Assembly (NCBI GenBank): GCA_024516155.1
Contig: JAJJXM010000001.1
Coordinates: forward strand, 806,001-870,000
Reading direction: 5' to 3'
Length of the DNA: 64,000 nt
From: Pyronema omphalodes
Lineage: Eukaryota; Ascomycota; Pezizomycetes; Pezizales; Pyronemataceae
Made by a program: the position numbers and the translations under genes
Notes under the pieces: generated by a model
Database searches by the model: none
What the model was told of the DNA's origin: nothing
The model's input: only the letters and a program-made list of their open reading frames with translations
Shown here: positions 12,294 through 24,444 of the stretch, piece by piece
Position numbering within the stretch: the first letter of the stretch is position 1
Layout of the letters: each line of letters opens with the position of its first letter

Positions 12294-13946
12294 CTATCGC
12301 ATTGTCCAGAGCTGCTTCTCAGCCCCCGAATCTCCCTTCCACGAAATTTCAATCTCCAATTCTCTGGAGTTCTCAGCTCTCTCGCGGTAGGTAATCTCTC
12401 CCTTGATAACCTCGCCAGCCTTAAGAGCCTTGTTCTTTCCAACTTCAACCAACATGTAACCCTGTTGCCAGTGTGTTCTGATGGCACCGGGTGCGGTTGT
12501 GAAGGAAACACCTCCGTTATTGTCCTTCCAGGTCTCAGCGCGAGCATCCTCAGCGATAACCTGGTCGCGAGAAGTAGCAAAGTAGTTGTCGAAGTAAACA
12601 ACAAATCCGTCCAAGCTGTCGACATCCTTGTTGATCTGGATCTCGAAAGGCTTGGTAAAGACCAAATCCTCAACCTTGACAGTGTGAAGAGGAAGGTGGA
12701 TGAAAGCCTTGGGCTCAGAGACCATTGTCTCTCCGGGGAGGTGAGTGATGATGACATCGTCGCGGATCTTGTCCTTCATGGCGGTCATCTTGAATCCGTA
12801 AACATTGTCCCAGTAGTTAACATAGTCGTTCATGTACTCAGGGTCATGAACAGCGGCAAGAAGGATTTTACACTCAGATGGAACCATCAATCCGTTAGGA
12901 GCGAGGTATTTGTCACGAGCATAAAGAACAGAGTTCAACATAGCTTCGTAGAGCAAGCAGTACCCCATCCATTCAGAGACGATGATGTCGACCTGTTTGA
13001 CGGGCAAAGTGATCTCCTCAATCTTTCCGTGAACACAAGTGATGATGTGATCCAGCTTGTTCTCAAAGATATTGGCGCGAGCCTTGTTGATAACAGCAGA
13101 GTTATCAACAGCAATAACCTTCTTTGCCCCAGCCTTCGCACAGAACATGGACAAGATACCAGTTCCACATCCAACGTCCAAAACAACTTTGTCCTTGAAG
13201 AGGTCCTTGTTTCCGTAAATGAAGTCTCTGTAAGCGTCGGTACGGACAGCATCCTTTAACATGATCTCGTGGATGTCGTTTCCAGCGTAAGAGTTGAAGT
13301 AGTGGGTGTCGTCATCACGGGGCTCCTCGTCCTTCTTCTCGTCCTTGGCCTTTGACTCAACGCTGGCGCTCTTCTCCTCCAATTGTTTCGCGAAGTTGTC
13401 GCTGACAGCAGATTTGTACTCTTGGAATTGCGCCGTCAGGTCACGGAGCTTGGCCTCAAGCTCCTTAACTCTCTCGTCCGCGGACTCGGGGATCTCGTCG
13501 ACCTCCTCCTCATCCACGGAGAACAAAAGAGGATCCTCCTCCAAGGTGGGCTGCATGTACTTGTCATCCTCGAAGGCGCGGTCTCCAGCGGTGTAGGTCT
13601 TTCCGGCAGCAGTAAGGGAGCGAATGTAGTTGATAAGCTTAATACGGGAGTAGAAGTCGAGTGCTGACATGAGGTCAATATAGCTCTAAATTTCTGTAGA
13701 GAAATTTTCCAACGCACCCTGAGACTTCACTGTCTGCTTCCAATCGAAGTTGTGCTTCTCAGCGCAGTGTGCGAAAACCTCCTTGGTGCTGGGGAAGGTA
13801 GATTCGCAGAACAAGCACTTTGCAGGAATATCGTCCTCGACTTCTGCGTCGGGTGCATCCTCATAGCCGGAGGAGGACTCAGAATCGATGCTGGAAACAT
13901 CGGAACCGGAAAGGTCGTCGTCGGGTCTTGCGGGTGGTTGCGACAT
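12294..13946 (-). CDS. Protein arginine N-methyltransferase 3 (type I, zinc finger)
   Basis: Transfers methyl groups from S-adenosylmethionine to protein arginines; PRMT3 homologues act in the cytosol, chiefly on ribosomal protein S2. Two exons, 13946-13718 and 13663-12294, with a 54-nt intron (GTGCGT...GTCAG); 532 residues. Order of parts: acidic N-terminus, a C2H2 finger (CLFC...H...H, about residues 44-65) which separates PRMT3 from PRMT1, a Lys/Glu-rich linker with likely coiled coil (about 125-180), then the catalytic core. The core shows SAM motif I (VLDVGCGTGILSMF), the double-E loop (SEWMGYCLLYE) and the THW loop (RTHWQQGYM). The splice joins VKSQ to ALDFYSRIKL, the usual family sequence after the finger. 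A 347-aa frame on the other strand is antisense to the core and is not a gene. Confidence 0.94.
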
Positions 13947-14569
13947 TTTTGGTAGCTGTTTTCAAAAATATTTTGGCGGGGTGTTTGGTGGGGAGAAAGG
14001 CTAGTTTTGCCCTGTGAGATGCGCCGGGTAAAGCCATGTCGCTAGACGCAAATCGTGGAGATGCGTCTAGGCTAAAATAGTACTGATGTGCACAGCCTAA
14101 AAGCTGTTGGATGTCTTCGTCTAAGCCAGTGCGCAGTTGTATAAAGTTGCTCTTGTTGCAAAAATGATGTCTTGAGGCTGTCATGGAGCAGATTTTATTT
14201 AGGGCTCATCATCATGCACTAAAATCAACGCCGGCAATTATTTTGACTTAAAAAAAAGTAACAGAATGTCAATTCAACCCCACGATTGCAATCTGCACAT
14301 CTGACGTATCTATTCATCTCTCCATACGATGAGCATTATTTCAGGCGTGCAAGATTTTGCACTTTCATCGGGCCCACCATTACATAGTTTGGCGAAAAAC
14401 TTACCTGACAGGGAGCATACAGGTAGTGATCATGTACAATCACTTGCTGTGCATAAACAGAGTATTTAGTAAGCAGTGAAACCTATGAAAATTAGGGGAA
14501 GAATGATAAACGTTTATTGTAATTTCTCCATAGAAGCACAGAACTACTCGTGCCTGTCGTATCCGGGTA
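13947..14569. other. Intergenic, between PRMT3 and acyl-CoA dehydrogenase genes
   Basis: Upstream flank of PRMT3 and downstream flank of the dehydrogenase, both on the minus strand. Frames crossing 13879-14184 have no motif. I see no RNA gene. Confidence 0.5.
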
Positions 14570-16217
14570 TTAATAACTCTTAGGCAATCCCAAGACCTTT
14601 TCCCCAACAAAATTCAAAATCATCTCCCTGGAAACTGGTGCAATCCTGGGCACCAAGCATTCCCTAAGGTATCGCTCTACATGATATTCCTGTGCATAAC
14701 CCATACCTCCGAGCGTAAGAACCTATAACTTATTAGTGACCGCATCACAGAATCTCATTCGAGACCCTAAATTCTCGAATCCATTCGGATACTCACTGCC
14801 CGTTCACACGCCTTATAAGCGGCCTCCGCCGCCAAATATTTCGCTGAATTAGCTGCCGCACCAACCGCCTTGGTTCCCACATCTGACTTACCCGCAGCCA
14901 CTGCATCATAAAGCTTCGCCGCATGGTAAGTAGCCAGCTTCGCCGCCTCAAGGTTCATATAACATTCCGCCAGACCATGCTGGATACTCTGATTCTTTCC
15001 AATTGGACTTCCGAATACCACTCTCTCCTTAGCATATTTAGTTGCTTTGTTGAGCGCTGCATAACCAAGCCCCAATGCTTCTCCGGCCAGCAAGCATCGC
15101 TCGGCGTTCATTCCATGCAAAACCATTTTAAAACCATCACCCTCCTTGCCAATTAGAGAAGAAGCGGGTATCCGATAAGAGTCGAAGAATACTTCGTTGG
15201 CATCAACAGCTCGGCCGCCCATCTTTTTGATTTTGCGGAGGTCAAGGCCGGGCTGGGTCTTGTCAAAGGGAATATAGAATAGGGAGAGGCACTGGCTAGG
15301 TTTCATTGAGGCGGAGGATTCTGAGGTACGGGCCAATAACACCATGGTGTCAGCGATTTGGGCATTTGTAATCCAGATTTTGCTGCCGGTTATGGAGTAG
15401 TGATCCCCATCTCGGACAGCTTTGGTCTGTAGGGCAAGTGTTTCGAGGCCGGTGTTGGGTTCCGTACTGTAGAGGTTAAGAAAAAGTCATTGGAAGGTAT
15501 GAAGAAGGCTCACACTCCAAAACAGGTTCGGGACTTGCCCAAGATTAATGGGGGAATCCACTGGGCTTTCTGCTCGTCCGAGGCAAATTTACTAACAGGC
15601 TGTTTGATATTAGAAATCATCTATTGGAATGAGAAAGTCTCAAGAATGTACCTGGGTGGCATAGATATTGGCGTGTAAGGATTGTGCCCCCGCCATTCCC
15701 GCGCCGCTCCTAGTAGAGATGAGTTTCGGCATCTATCCATAACGTTGTGATGGTTGGTACAAACTCTGAGATGGTATGCAACATCATTGTAGCTTCAGAA
15801 ATACCCAAACCAGCACCACCGTACTCTGCGGCCAAGCAGATTCCAATCCACCCATCCTTTGCCAACGCGGCATGGAGCTCGCCCGGATATTCCTGAGTTT
15901 CATCCCTCTCGGCCCAGTATTCCTGTGATGGGGATTCCGTCAATATCGTCAGAGATCCAGTACGATGAGATGGCCATTACATCCGGGAATCTTGAACAGA
16001 TTTTTGAGATAGCTTCGCGGACATCAAGCTGGGTTTCAGTAAAGTTCGTAGTGTCCATCACCGAACTAAACTGTCTTCGTGGAGGTTCATTGAGCGGTGC
16101 CTTGCATCTGAGGTAGCCAGTAAGAGGCCGGGATGCCACAAAGCTTCGAAGAGCAGACGAACGAAACATTGCAAAGTTCAGCGGTTGTTGAAATGATAGA
16201 GGTTTCCTAGGCGCCAC
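14570..16217 (-). CDS. Acyl-CoA dehydrogenase, mitochondrial type
   Basis: FAD-dependent enzyme that makes the alpha-beta double bond in acyl-CoA. Six exons: 16217-15981, 15922-15765, 15709-15652, 15599-15514, 15466-14797 and 14722-14570, with five introns of 47-74 nt; 453 residues. The N-terminus (or MFRSSALRSFVASRP from the second Met, residue 17) is Arg/Ser-rich without acids, like a mitochondrial presequence. The FAD/substrate motif FGVTEPNTG is rebuilt across the intron at 15513-15467, and the C-terminal domain ends GYAQEYHVERYLREC...REMIL. The position of the catalytic Glu of medium-chain enzymes (YEG) reads IAP here. A Glu in MNAERCLLAG (about residue 302) lines up with the helix-G base of isovaleryl-CoA dehydrogenase. 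This suggests a branched-chain or long-chain type, but the substrate is not proven. The gene is divergent from the Nma111 gene, with a 755-bp shared intergenic. Confidence 0.88.
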
Positions 16218-16972
16218 TTGACGCCGAAGATGAGGAGTTCGGTTATGGGCATCCTGGCTGATGCCTGCACTTAAGCGTGTTCTAGAGTGCTTTCTTAGAG
16301 CAAGCTTTAAAGTGCCTTTGCTTTAGGTATCCGAGTTCCCGTAAACCTACGATTGGCTACCGTGTAGACATCGATGTCATCTACGCGGATGGCTGAATAT
16401 GAGGCTGTCCGTTACATTCTCGATTGTGCACCGTGGAGAATCTTCAGAGGTTCAGACGATAGCACCCTCAAAAATGAATGGGATTCGACATCAACAGCGA
16501 AGAAGATCCCGAGGCCTCACCGCTGTTCGTAAGGCTTGAAGGAGAATAGAAGAAAATAAGCATAGCGGTGAAGCAAATCGAATTGTGTCCTCTCCTCACG
16601 TTGCCCCCATCATTTCCTGGAGATTGGATAGACGTAGCGGGCGCGGCTAAAAAAAACAGACAGCTCACGGAGGCTCAGACTAGGCACAGTATCTAAGCCT
16701 CGTGGCTTGAGTCTCGCCAAATCAATTATTAAATATTTTCGCCAAGTCGAATAAAACAAACGAATTTCCCTGATTTAGGAGGGTAACTTTCCCATTAAGG
16801 CAATGCCCACTAGCCTTGACGTACATTAACTGTGGCGCCAACCCTTAAAAGGCACAGACTACATGCACATCTGGTGTTAGCAGGGATTCCACACGCGACG
16901 CAATCCTCTCTTACTGACGCTCAACCGCAAACCAACCGTGCAACAGAACAGCTTAAGAGGCCGATTCTGAAT
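16218..16972. promoter_or_regulatory. Shared divergent intergenic (acyl-CoA dehydrogenase / Nma111)
   Basis: About 755 bp separates the two divergent start codons and must hold both promoters. I saw no unambiguous transcription-factor site. A plus-strand frame running through 16832-16972 into Nma111 has no ATG context or similarity that would favour an N-terminal extension. Confidence 0.4.
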
Positions 16973-19900
16973 ATGGAAATGGAATCACTTAACGGCGACC
17001 GATCCAGGAGGAACTCGGCAGCAAAACGCAAACACGCTGGGTCAATCTCCCCCGTCGATAGACCCACCAAACACATGCGCGAAGAGAACTTTTCCGACGA
17101 CGGCAGCGACCAAGAAATGCTACACCCAGACGTCGCAGTCGCGTCATACGAGGGAATGGGAATCTGTATGGAAATGGAGCGACAGTTGCCTAAGGCAGTT
17201 CTCGCCGACTCAGCAGAATGGCAGAAGACAATAGAATCAGTAGTCAAGAATGTCGTTTCCATCCGTTTCAGTCAGACCTGCTCTTTCGACACCGACTCAG
17301 CCGTAACCAGCGAAGCTACTGGATTTGTCGTTGACGCGGAGAAGGGCTACATTTTAACCAACAGACATGTCGCTTGTGCTGGTCCATTTTGGGGATTCTG
17401 CGTATTCGATAACCACGAGGAGGTTTGTTCATGAAATCTTGCGGAGCAAAGTTATCACTAATACTGCGCGAAGTGTGACGTCTACCCGGTTTATCGAGAC
17501 CCGATTCACGATTTTGGAATTCTTCATTTCAACCCGAAGAGCATCAAATACATGCCGGTCGGCGCGTTTACGCTGAGGCCTGATCTCGCAAAGGTCGGAG
17601 CGGAAATCCGTGTTGTCGGAAACGATGCTGGAGAGAAACTTAGTATTCTGTCAGGTGTTATCAGTCGAGTAGACCGCAACGCCCCGGACTACGGCGAGGG
17701 TTACAACGATTTCAACACGAACTACATTCAGGCTGCTGCCTCTGCTAGTGGTGGAAGTTCAGGTTCTCCGGTCGTCAACATCGACGGTTACGCAGTTGCT
17801 CTACAGGCTGGGGGTAGCACAGAAGCTGCTACCGACTATTTTCTTCCTCTTGATCGCCCGCTACGTGCACTCCAGTGTATCCAGGCTGACAAGCCTGTTA
17901 CACGGGGAACGATTCAGACTCAGTGGCTTACTAAGCCATTCGACGAGTGTCGCCGTTTGGGTTTGACTCCTCATTGGGAAGACCTCGTACGGCAAGGATT
18001 TCCGCAGGAAGTCGGCATGTTGGTTGCGGAAACAGTATTGCCGGAGGGCCCTGCCCACGAGTGTCTTGAGGAGGGAGATATTTTAGTGAAGGTTAACGGT
18101 GAGCTTTTGACTAAATTTGTTCGTTTGGACGAGATTCTCGATGACTCCGTTGGAAAGCCGGTTAAGCTCTTGATTCAAAGAGGTGGGGAGGATATTGAGG
18201 TGTCTATCAAAGTTGGCGACCTTCACGCTATTACCCCTGACCGCTTTTTGACCGTCTGCGGAGCATCGTTCCACAACTTATCTTACCAATGCGCAAGATT
18301 GTATGCTATCGCTGTGCGCGGCGTATACGTTTCTGAACCTGCTGGATCTTTCAGATTTGAGGGTATGGACAAGGGATGGATTATCGAGGTCAGTTTCGAT
18401 TGGTTTGGTTTTCTGTACAACACTGACCTTTTAGTCTGTCGACAATCGGAGAACTCCAAACCTAGATGCATTCATTGAGGTTATGAAGACCATTCCTGGT
18501 AAGATAACCCCTGGGCTATATTCCTTCGATACAGTTTTAATGTTCTATATAGACAGATCAAGGATTATCGTCACATACCGTCACCTTCGTGATCTACATA
18601 CAATGCATACATCGATTCTGCACATCGACAGACACTGGACCAGCAAAATGAGAATGGCGATCCGAAACGATAAGACTGGACTCTGGGATTATGAGGATAT
18701 CTCGGACCCTCTTCCTCCTGTGCCTGTCCTTCCCAAGAAGGCGCAGTTCATCCGATTAGACCACGTCAGCTACCCATGTGCGAGCGAATTGGTCCGCAGT
18801 TTTGTTCGGATCTCATGTTCCATGCCTTTGAAGTTGGACGGGTTCCCAAGCTCCCGCAAGTCAGGCTTTGGACTTGTTGTTGATGCCGAGAAGGGACTTG
18901 TTATTGTTTCAAGGGCAATCGTCCCATACGACCTATGTGATGTATCTGTCACCATTGCCGAGTCTATCATTATCGAAGGAAAGGTTATTTTCTTGCACCC
19001 CCTTCAAAACTACGCCATTGTCCAGTACGATCCGAAATTAGTGGATGCCCCCGTCGTCTCAGCAAGGCTCAGCACCGAGCCTATGAGACAAGGTTCCGAA
19101 ACCATCTTCTTAGGATTCAACCAAAACCTGCGGGTGGTTGTTTCAAAGACTGCTGTTACCGATATCACAACAGTGGCTGTTCCTGCCAACTCCACCGCTC
19201 CCAGATACCGTGCTATCAACATAGACGCTATCACCGTGGACACTAGCTTGAGTGGACAGTGTGGAAGCGGAGTTCTCGCTGACGAGGATGGTACAGTACG
19301 TGCTTTATGGCTCACTTACTTGGGTGACCGCGCACATGGCGGTAAGGACGTTGAGTATCACCTTGGTCTTGCTACTCCCGGATTGTTGCCTATTATTCAG
19401 CAGATCCAGCAAGGCGTCATTCCTAAGCTTAGATACCTTAACGTTGAGCTTCATCTAGTCCATATGAGTCAGGTCCGTATTATGGGAGCCTCCGAGGAAT
19501 GGATTCGCAAGGTTGAAGAGGACAACCCTGAGCGCCATCAGCTTTTCATGGTTCGCAAAGTGGAATGTGGCCAGGCACAGGTGTTGCAGGAGGGTGATAT
19601 GATCCTAAGTGTGAATGGAAAGGTCATGACCCGTATCACTGAGTTGGATGTCATGTACGATAAGGAGGAACTCGATATGGTCATCATGCGGAATTGCCAA
19701 GAGATGAGACTGAAGGTCCCTACTGTTCCTACGGACGACCTCGAGACCGATCGTGTGGTAATTTTTTGTGGTGCCGTTCTGCATCGTCCCCATCATGCCG
19801 TCCGTCAGCAAATCAGCAAAATGCACTCGGAAATCTACGTTTCTGCTAGGACGAGGGGTTCACCAGCCTACCAGTACCAACTGGTACCTACTAACTTCAT

Positions 19901-20229
19901 CACCGCGGTCAACGGAAAGAAGACCCCCGACCTTGACAGCTTCTTGGCCGAGGTTTCCAAGATTCCCGATAACACCTATTTCCGCTTGAGAGTTATGACC
20001 TTCGACAACGTTCCTTTTGTTATCTCAATTAAGAAGAACGAGCATTATGTAAGTATTCTTCATTCAAATGTAATACCAGTAACCCTAACCAAGGTTATAA
20101 TAGTTCCCTACAATGGAGTTTATAAGACAGGGTGACTCTTGGAAGAGACAGACATATGATGGGAAGTCACCCCATGATGGTGAGCAAATTTCGGATCTGT
20201 CTTTGTACACCGCTTACGATGCGGAATAG
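16973..20229 (+). CDS. nma111: Nma111-type nuclear HtrA-like serine protease
   Basis: Large tandem HtrA/DegP-like protease; the yeast homologue is nuclear and promotes apoptosis-like death. Five exons: 16973-17422, 17474-18388, 18435-18498, 18553-20048 and 20104-20229, with introns of 46-55 nt; 1,016 residues. A basic cluster near residues 11-22 ([11 protein letters not shown]) may be a nuclear localisation signal. The first protease half has an intact triad: His132 in TNRHV, Asp163 in HDFG and Ser246 in GGSSGSP. PDZ-like repeats follow (for example [11 protein letters not shown] and [11 protein letters not shown]). In the second protease-like half the His position reads SRAIV and the Ser position GQCGS, so it is catalytically degenerate, as is usual in the family. 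The ATG at 16973 gives the usual start; an upstream in-frame extension to 16832 is not supported. Confidence 0.93.
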
Positions 20230-20904
20230 GCTTGGAATCAAACATTATGGCAGAAAGTATGGACGAGGAATGCGAGTAAAGAAGCAGATTGTAACAATTG
20301 CAGAGAGTTTACCTAGGCCGGCAAAGAGTGTTGATATCATTTTCGGTGGAAGTCAGTTTTGAGGATGCAAAAGTGATCTTGAGAGGGAGTAAGACTATTC
20401 AAGAATAATATTAGAGCTGCCATTATAGTTGGCTACATACCCTATCATATTTTTACCATTGTTTGGGTTATCTGTAGAGTAGACGCCTGTAATGCTCATC
20501 ATGTTTTTAGGAAGAGTTTTTAGAATTACACATACTCCTTGAGTTATAATAAATTCGACCTTAATATCGTGCTCAATATTAACATCCTGATAAGCTGTAC
20601 TTGGATGTCCTATCATTCGTACGCATCATCCACCGAAGCAGATGTACTCTACGTACGTCCAACACCGACGGAAGACCACCGACCGCCCGCCGCCGTATGT
20701 ACCAGGTTCTGGGGTTAGACTGGATTAGACTGGCGCACCACCATGCGGCTCCGCAGACCCCACCTCCGAGAGTCACGACCGACCTGCTCCCCGAACCCCA
20801 AACAACCCGACAATTGACTCACCTCTAACCACCATAAATCTGAGTCAATTGCAGTCTTTCGTTATTTATTTATTTTCACCAGCGATAGCGATAATATCGT
20901 CAAA
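20230..20904. other. Intergenic, Nma111 3' flank and HIS promoter
   Basis: Short AT-rich 3' flank to about 20600, then GC-richer DNA leading to the histidine gene. The only site I can support is the paired CPC1/GCN4 motif listed separately. Confidence 0.5.
20811..20851 (+). promoter_or_regulatory. Paired CPC1/GCN4 sites (general amino acid control)
   Basis: TGACTCA at 20815-20821 and TGAGTCA at 20841-20847 are full matches to the bZIP site of GCN4 and its filamentous-fungal homologue CPC1. They lie inside a perfect 11-bp inverted repeat (CAATTGACTCA / TGAGTCAATTG, 19-nt spacer), 58-90 bp before the ATG of a histidine-biosynthesis gene. Amino-acid starvation control of such genes is well known; its operation here is inferred. 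Confidence 0.85.
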
Positions 20905-22153
20905 ATGTCTGCCTTCAACCTACAAACCTGCGCTCGTTCCAACATTTTGAAGTTGGTTCCTTACCGTTGTGCGCGCGAGTCAGTTGTTCCTTCTAAGCAC
21001 AGCCCCATCTTAACGCGTCTGCTGCAACATCTAACCACCTTCCAGTGACTACAAGGACGATGGAAGCAACATTCTTCTCGACGCCAACGAGAACGCCTTT
21101 GGACCCTCTCTCCCCGCCGCCAACTACGATGCCACCCTCCACCGTTACCCTGACCCTCACCAGATTGAGCTCAAGCAGCAATTCTGCGACCTTCGTAACA
21201 TCGCCTCTCCCAGCCCGGTGAAGCCCACTGAACCCATTAAGCCCGAGAACATGTTCCTCGGTGTCGGCTCCGACGAATGCATTGACGCCCTCCTCCGCAT
21301 GTTCTGTATCCCCGGCAAGGATAAGATCTTGACCTGCCCTCCTACCTACGGAATGTATTCCGTCTCTGCCCAGGTTAACGACGTCGAAGTTGTCAAGGTC
21401 AACTTGAAGCCTGACTTTTCTGCCGATGTCGATGCTATCTCCGCTGTTCTCTCTGCCCCCGGCTCTGAGGAGATCAAGCTCGTCTACCTTTGCTCCCCCG
21501 GTAACCCCACCGGAAAGCTCATCGACCCTGAGGCCGTTGCTACCTTGTTGAACCACCCTACCTGGAACGGAGTTATTGTCGTTGACGAGGCCTACATTGA
21601 CTTTGCGCCAGAGGGATCCTCTGTAGCTCCTTGGGTTACCGCTTTCCCTAACTTGGTCGTTATGCAGACCCTCTCCAAGGCTTTCGGACTCGCTGCTATC
21701 CGCTTGGGAGCTTCTTTCACTTCCCCTGAGATCGCTACCGTCTTGAACTCTCTCAAGGCCCCCTACTCTATTTCCTCCCCTACTTCCGCTCTTGCTTCCG
21801 CAGCTCTCTCCAACGAGGGACTCGAAGTTCAGCGCAAGAAGGTTGCGGCAATCATTGCTGAGCGTGATAGACTCGTTGCTGAGCTTCCCAAGATTGAGGG
21901 AGTTGGAAAGTTCCTTGGAGGATTCGCATCGAACTTCTTGTTGGTCGAGATGTTGAACAAGGACGGAGCCCCTTGCAACACCGTAGCAGTGAAGGCATAC
22001 GAAAGCTTGGCTGAGACTAGGGGAGTTGTTGTGCGGTTTAGAGGAAAGGAGCACGGATGTACTGGGTGCTTGAGAATTACTGTTGGAACACCAGAGGAGA
22101 ATTCTGCTTTGTTGGAGAGATTGGCGGAGGTTTTGAAGGAGGCCAGAGCCTAG
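20905..22153 (+). CDS. Histidinol-phosphate aminotransferase
   Basis: PLP enzyme of histidine biosynthesis (yeast HIS5) converting imidazole-acetol phosphate and glutamate to histidinol phosphate. Exon 1 is 20905-20978 and exon 2 is 21046-22153, with a 67-nt intron (GTCAGT...TTCCAG); 393 residues, about the family size. The splice restores CARDDYKDDGSNILLDANENAFGP, the conserved N-terminal region. Further marks are LGVGSDECID, YLCSPGNPTGK, VVDEAYIDF and TLSKAFGLAAIRLG, which contains the PLP-binding Lys. Codon use is biased to C-ending and T-ending codons, which leaves a 353-aa open frame on the opposite strand that I reject. The CPC1/GCN4 dyad lies just upstream. Confidence 0.95.
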
Positions 22154-22762
22154 TCGAAGCCGAGGAAAGCTTAGGTGATGAGTGGGTGGTAGGCTGATAA
22201 AGGTAAATGCATTTTGCGGTATCCTGATATCAAAAAATCTAGACGGTTTCTTGGGTTAAAAGGGGGGTTGGGATTTTTGGTGTTTTTATTTTTATTTTTA
22301 TTTTCATTTTAGAAAGTTTTTTGAAGCGCACTTTTGGAACTACATACCTTTGCACCATTTGGGATTTTGGAAGACCTGGATTCCCCGTGCTAAATTAGTT
22401 GGATAGGATGTTCGGGATCACCAGAGAATGAAGAGATGAGATAAACGCAAGCTGAGCCGAATAATTAACCCGGAATTGAACGTATCAGTGGCAAAGAACT
22501 TGCGAGTGACAGCAGTGCATCTGTCGTGTTCCTGTCTGTCACCGCCGTAGGGCGAGCCTAGCCGGACAATCATCGAGGATCACCCCAGGCTAGAAGGAGC
22601 ATACATGCTGCGAACCAAAGGGCTTCAAAAACTCCCGCTATCTCGTAGTCTAATTAAGTGGATTTCGCAACGCGCTATAGCGAGGCGGCTAACGCTTTGT
22701 ACTCTAGAATGATTGAGTAGCGTAATCTGAAGTTCCCCTCTCCGCTAACGCGAGGACAAATC

Positions 22763-22785
22763 CCCGCGCCACTAAACGGCGCGGG
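22763..22785. repeat. GC-rich hairpin
   Basis: CCCGCGCC (22763-22770) and GGCGCGGG (22778-22785) form a perfect 8-bp stem with a 7-nt loop (ACTAAAC). A second complementary pair, CACTAAA (22770-22776) and TTTAGTG (22791-22797), overlaps it, so two alternative folds are possible. The stem is too long for typical AT-rich surroundings, but the function is unknown. Confidence 0.6.
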
Positions 22786-24420
22786 CTCCATTTAGTGACC
22801 CCAAAAAAGTATAGCATAGACCGTGGTGACGCGCTATGGTCCGCTGCTTCTGCGCGCTAGCATACCGCTCTTGCTCTCGCCGAATTTTCACCCGCACAAA
22901 CTTCGCAGAACACCCCTCCCGCACACTGCGAAAATTATGGCTAATGTGCGCCAAGAGCTTGAAATTGTCTTTTAGTGACGCTAGGCGAACTCCCTCTATT
23001 CGCAAACATAGCAACTCATCAACGCCTCCTTCCCGCTTCGCTTCCCTATGCACATCAAAGTAATTCCGGCGAAAAAAATGTTATGTACATACTCGGTACA
23101 AACGAACGAACAAAGCAGCTCGTATCGCTCGCCAACAAAGTGCTAGATATCTCTATTTACTTTCCTAATTTACATCCCCGCATAGTACATACTGTGATGG
23201 GGTGTTCGGCCTCCACGGCCTGACCTCGGTATGCCATCCGGACAGGAGGAAGATGCCAAAAATCGTATGCTATGTACCCGGTGTAAACTCCTCAATGAGG
23301 GGCCCCAAGTGATTAACACGGTACGGGCCGCAAGTTTACCCCCACATTGATTGGAGTGGTAGCCCGCTATCAAGAGGTTTTGACTGGGCCTTGCTATGTA
23401 GTAGCCACATAAACGGCTGGTGTGAAACTATGCATGAAACTGCGTGAAACTTTTAGGGCGATGAACTTATGAACCCTTAGCTTTTACCTGGCCCTAAGTT
23501 GTAACCAGAGTTTTGAAGCGAGCCCTAGAGACGGGGTGTTTTGCGGGATATTTTTCGGCGGAGTGTATGTACATAGAGTTCTCAGTTACATACATACATC
23601 CATAGCTCCAGTGTAGAATTTAGGTTTTCGGTTTAAATTAGTGTGGACTGTTGGAGTACATAGATAGCTTTTCTCTCTACTTTAGCTCGTTGCTGATGAG
23701 TTTTGAACTTTGAACTATGAAAAAAAAAAAGACGAACAAGAGTACATATCCTGTGATGTGGCTTGCATAACAAGTCGTTTTTCGTCTAACATACTACTTA
23801 CATAAAAAAACCCCGCGAAAAGTCATCTCTGTACGTTATATTTTTTTCCCATCTTCCGTGATGATTTGATGTTCAGATGCTTGTTTTATGGTAATCAATA
23901 ATCCATAATCCATAACCCATGATCAATTCCATAATCAATTCCATTCCCTTCCCTTTCTATTCCAGTTCCTGAGTAATGAGAAAGATACTCGAGTGACATC
24001 ATATGCTTCCTCATATCACGTTGATTTTACATACATATCGTGACCATATCCAAAAATTGCACTTTCTTTGATTTACATATGGTGCAGCTTATACATATCA
24101 CCAACCTCGGAAGTGGATTGCACTTTCTCAGTTGTGAAACCCCACAGAACCAGAAAACAAATTATATGCACTCCTCAATGAGGTCCCTATCTGAACGTGA
24201 TAACGGATTTCCGACGGGTGGTGGTTGTATGTATGTATGTGTGAATGTATGTGTGTATGTATATATGTACTTAGTAATCCCCCTCCGCGCGCTCAAGACA
24301 TCCAATAATCTATTGAATCTCTTCTAAATACCCCGTCGGCTTCCATGATCCCTCTTATCCCTCTTTCCCGCGGTCCCTTCAGAATTGTTCCCGATCTCCC
24401 CTAACCAATCAAAAGCACTA

Positions 24421-24444
24421 GGGGGGGGGGGGGGGGGGGGGGGG
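24421..24444 (+). repeat. Homopolymer G tract (24 G)
   Basis: Uninterrupted run of 24 G, the longest of several G or C tracts in this window (others of 15-21 at 1171, 27187, 46006, 51393, 52178 and 53786). Its exact length may be affected by sequencing error. Confidence 0.8.

Noticed and set aside
12216..13259. 347-aa plus-strand open frame
   Set aside because: Exactly antisense to the PRMT3 catalytic core; low-complexity Val/Leu/Ser composition explained by codon bias.
20993..22054. 353-aa minus-strand open frame
   Set aside because: Antisense to the histidinol-phosphate aminotransferase gene, with no motif.
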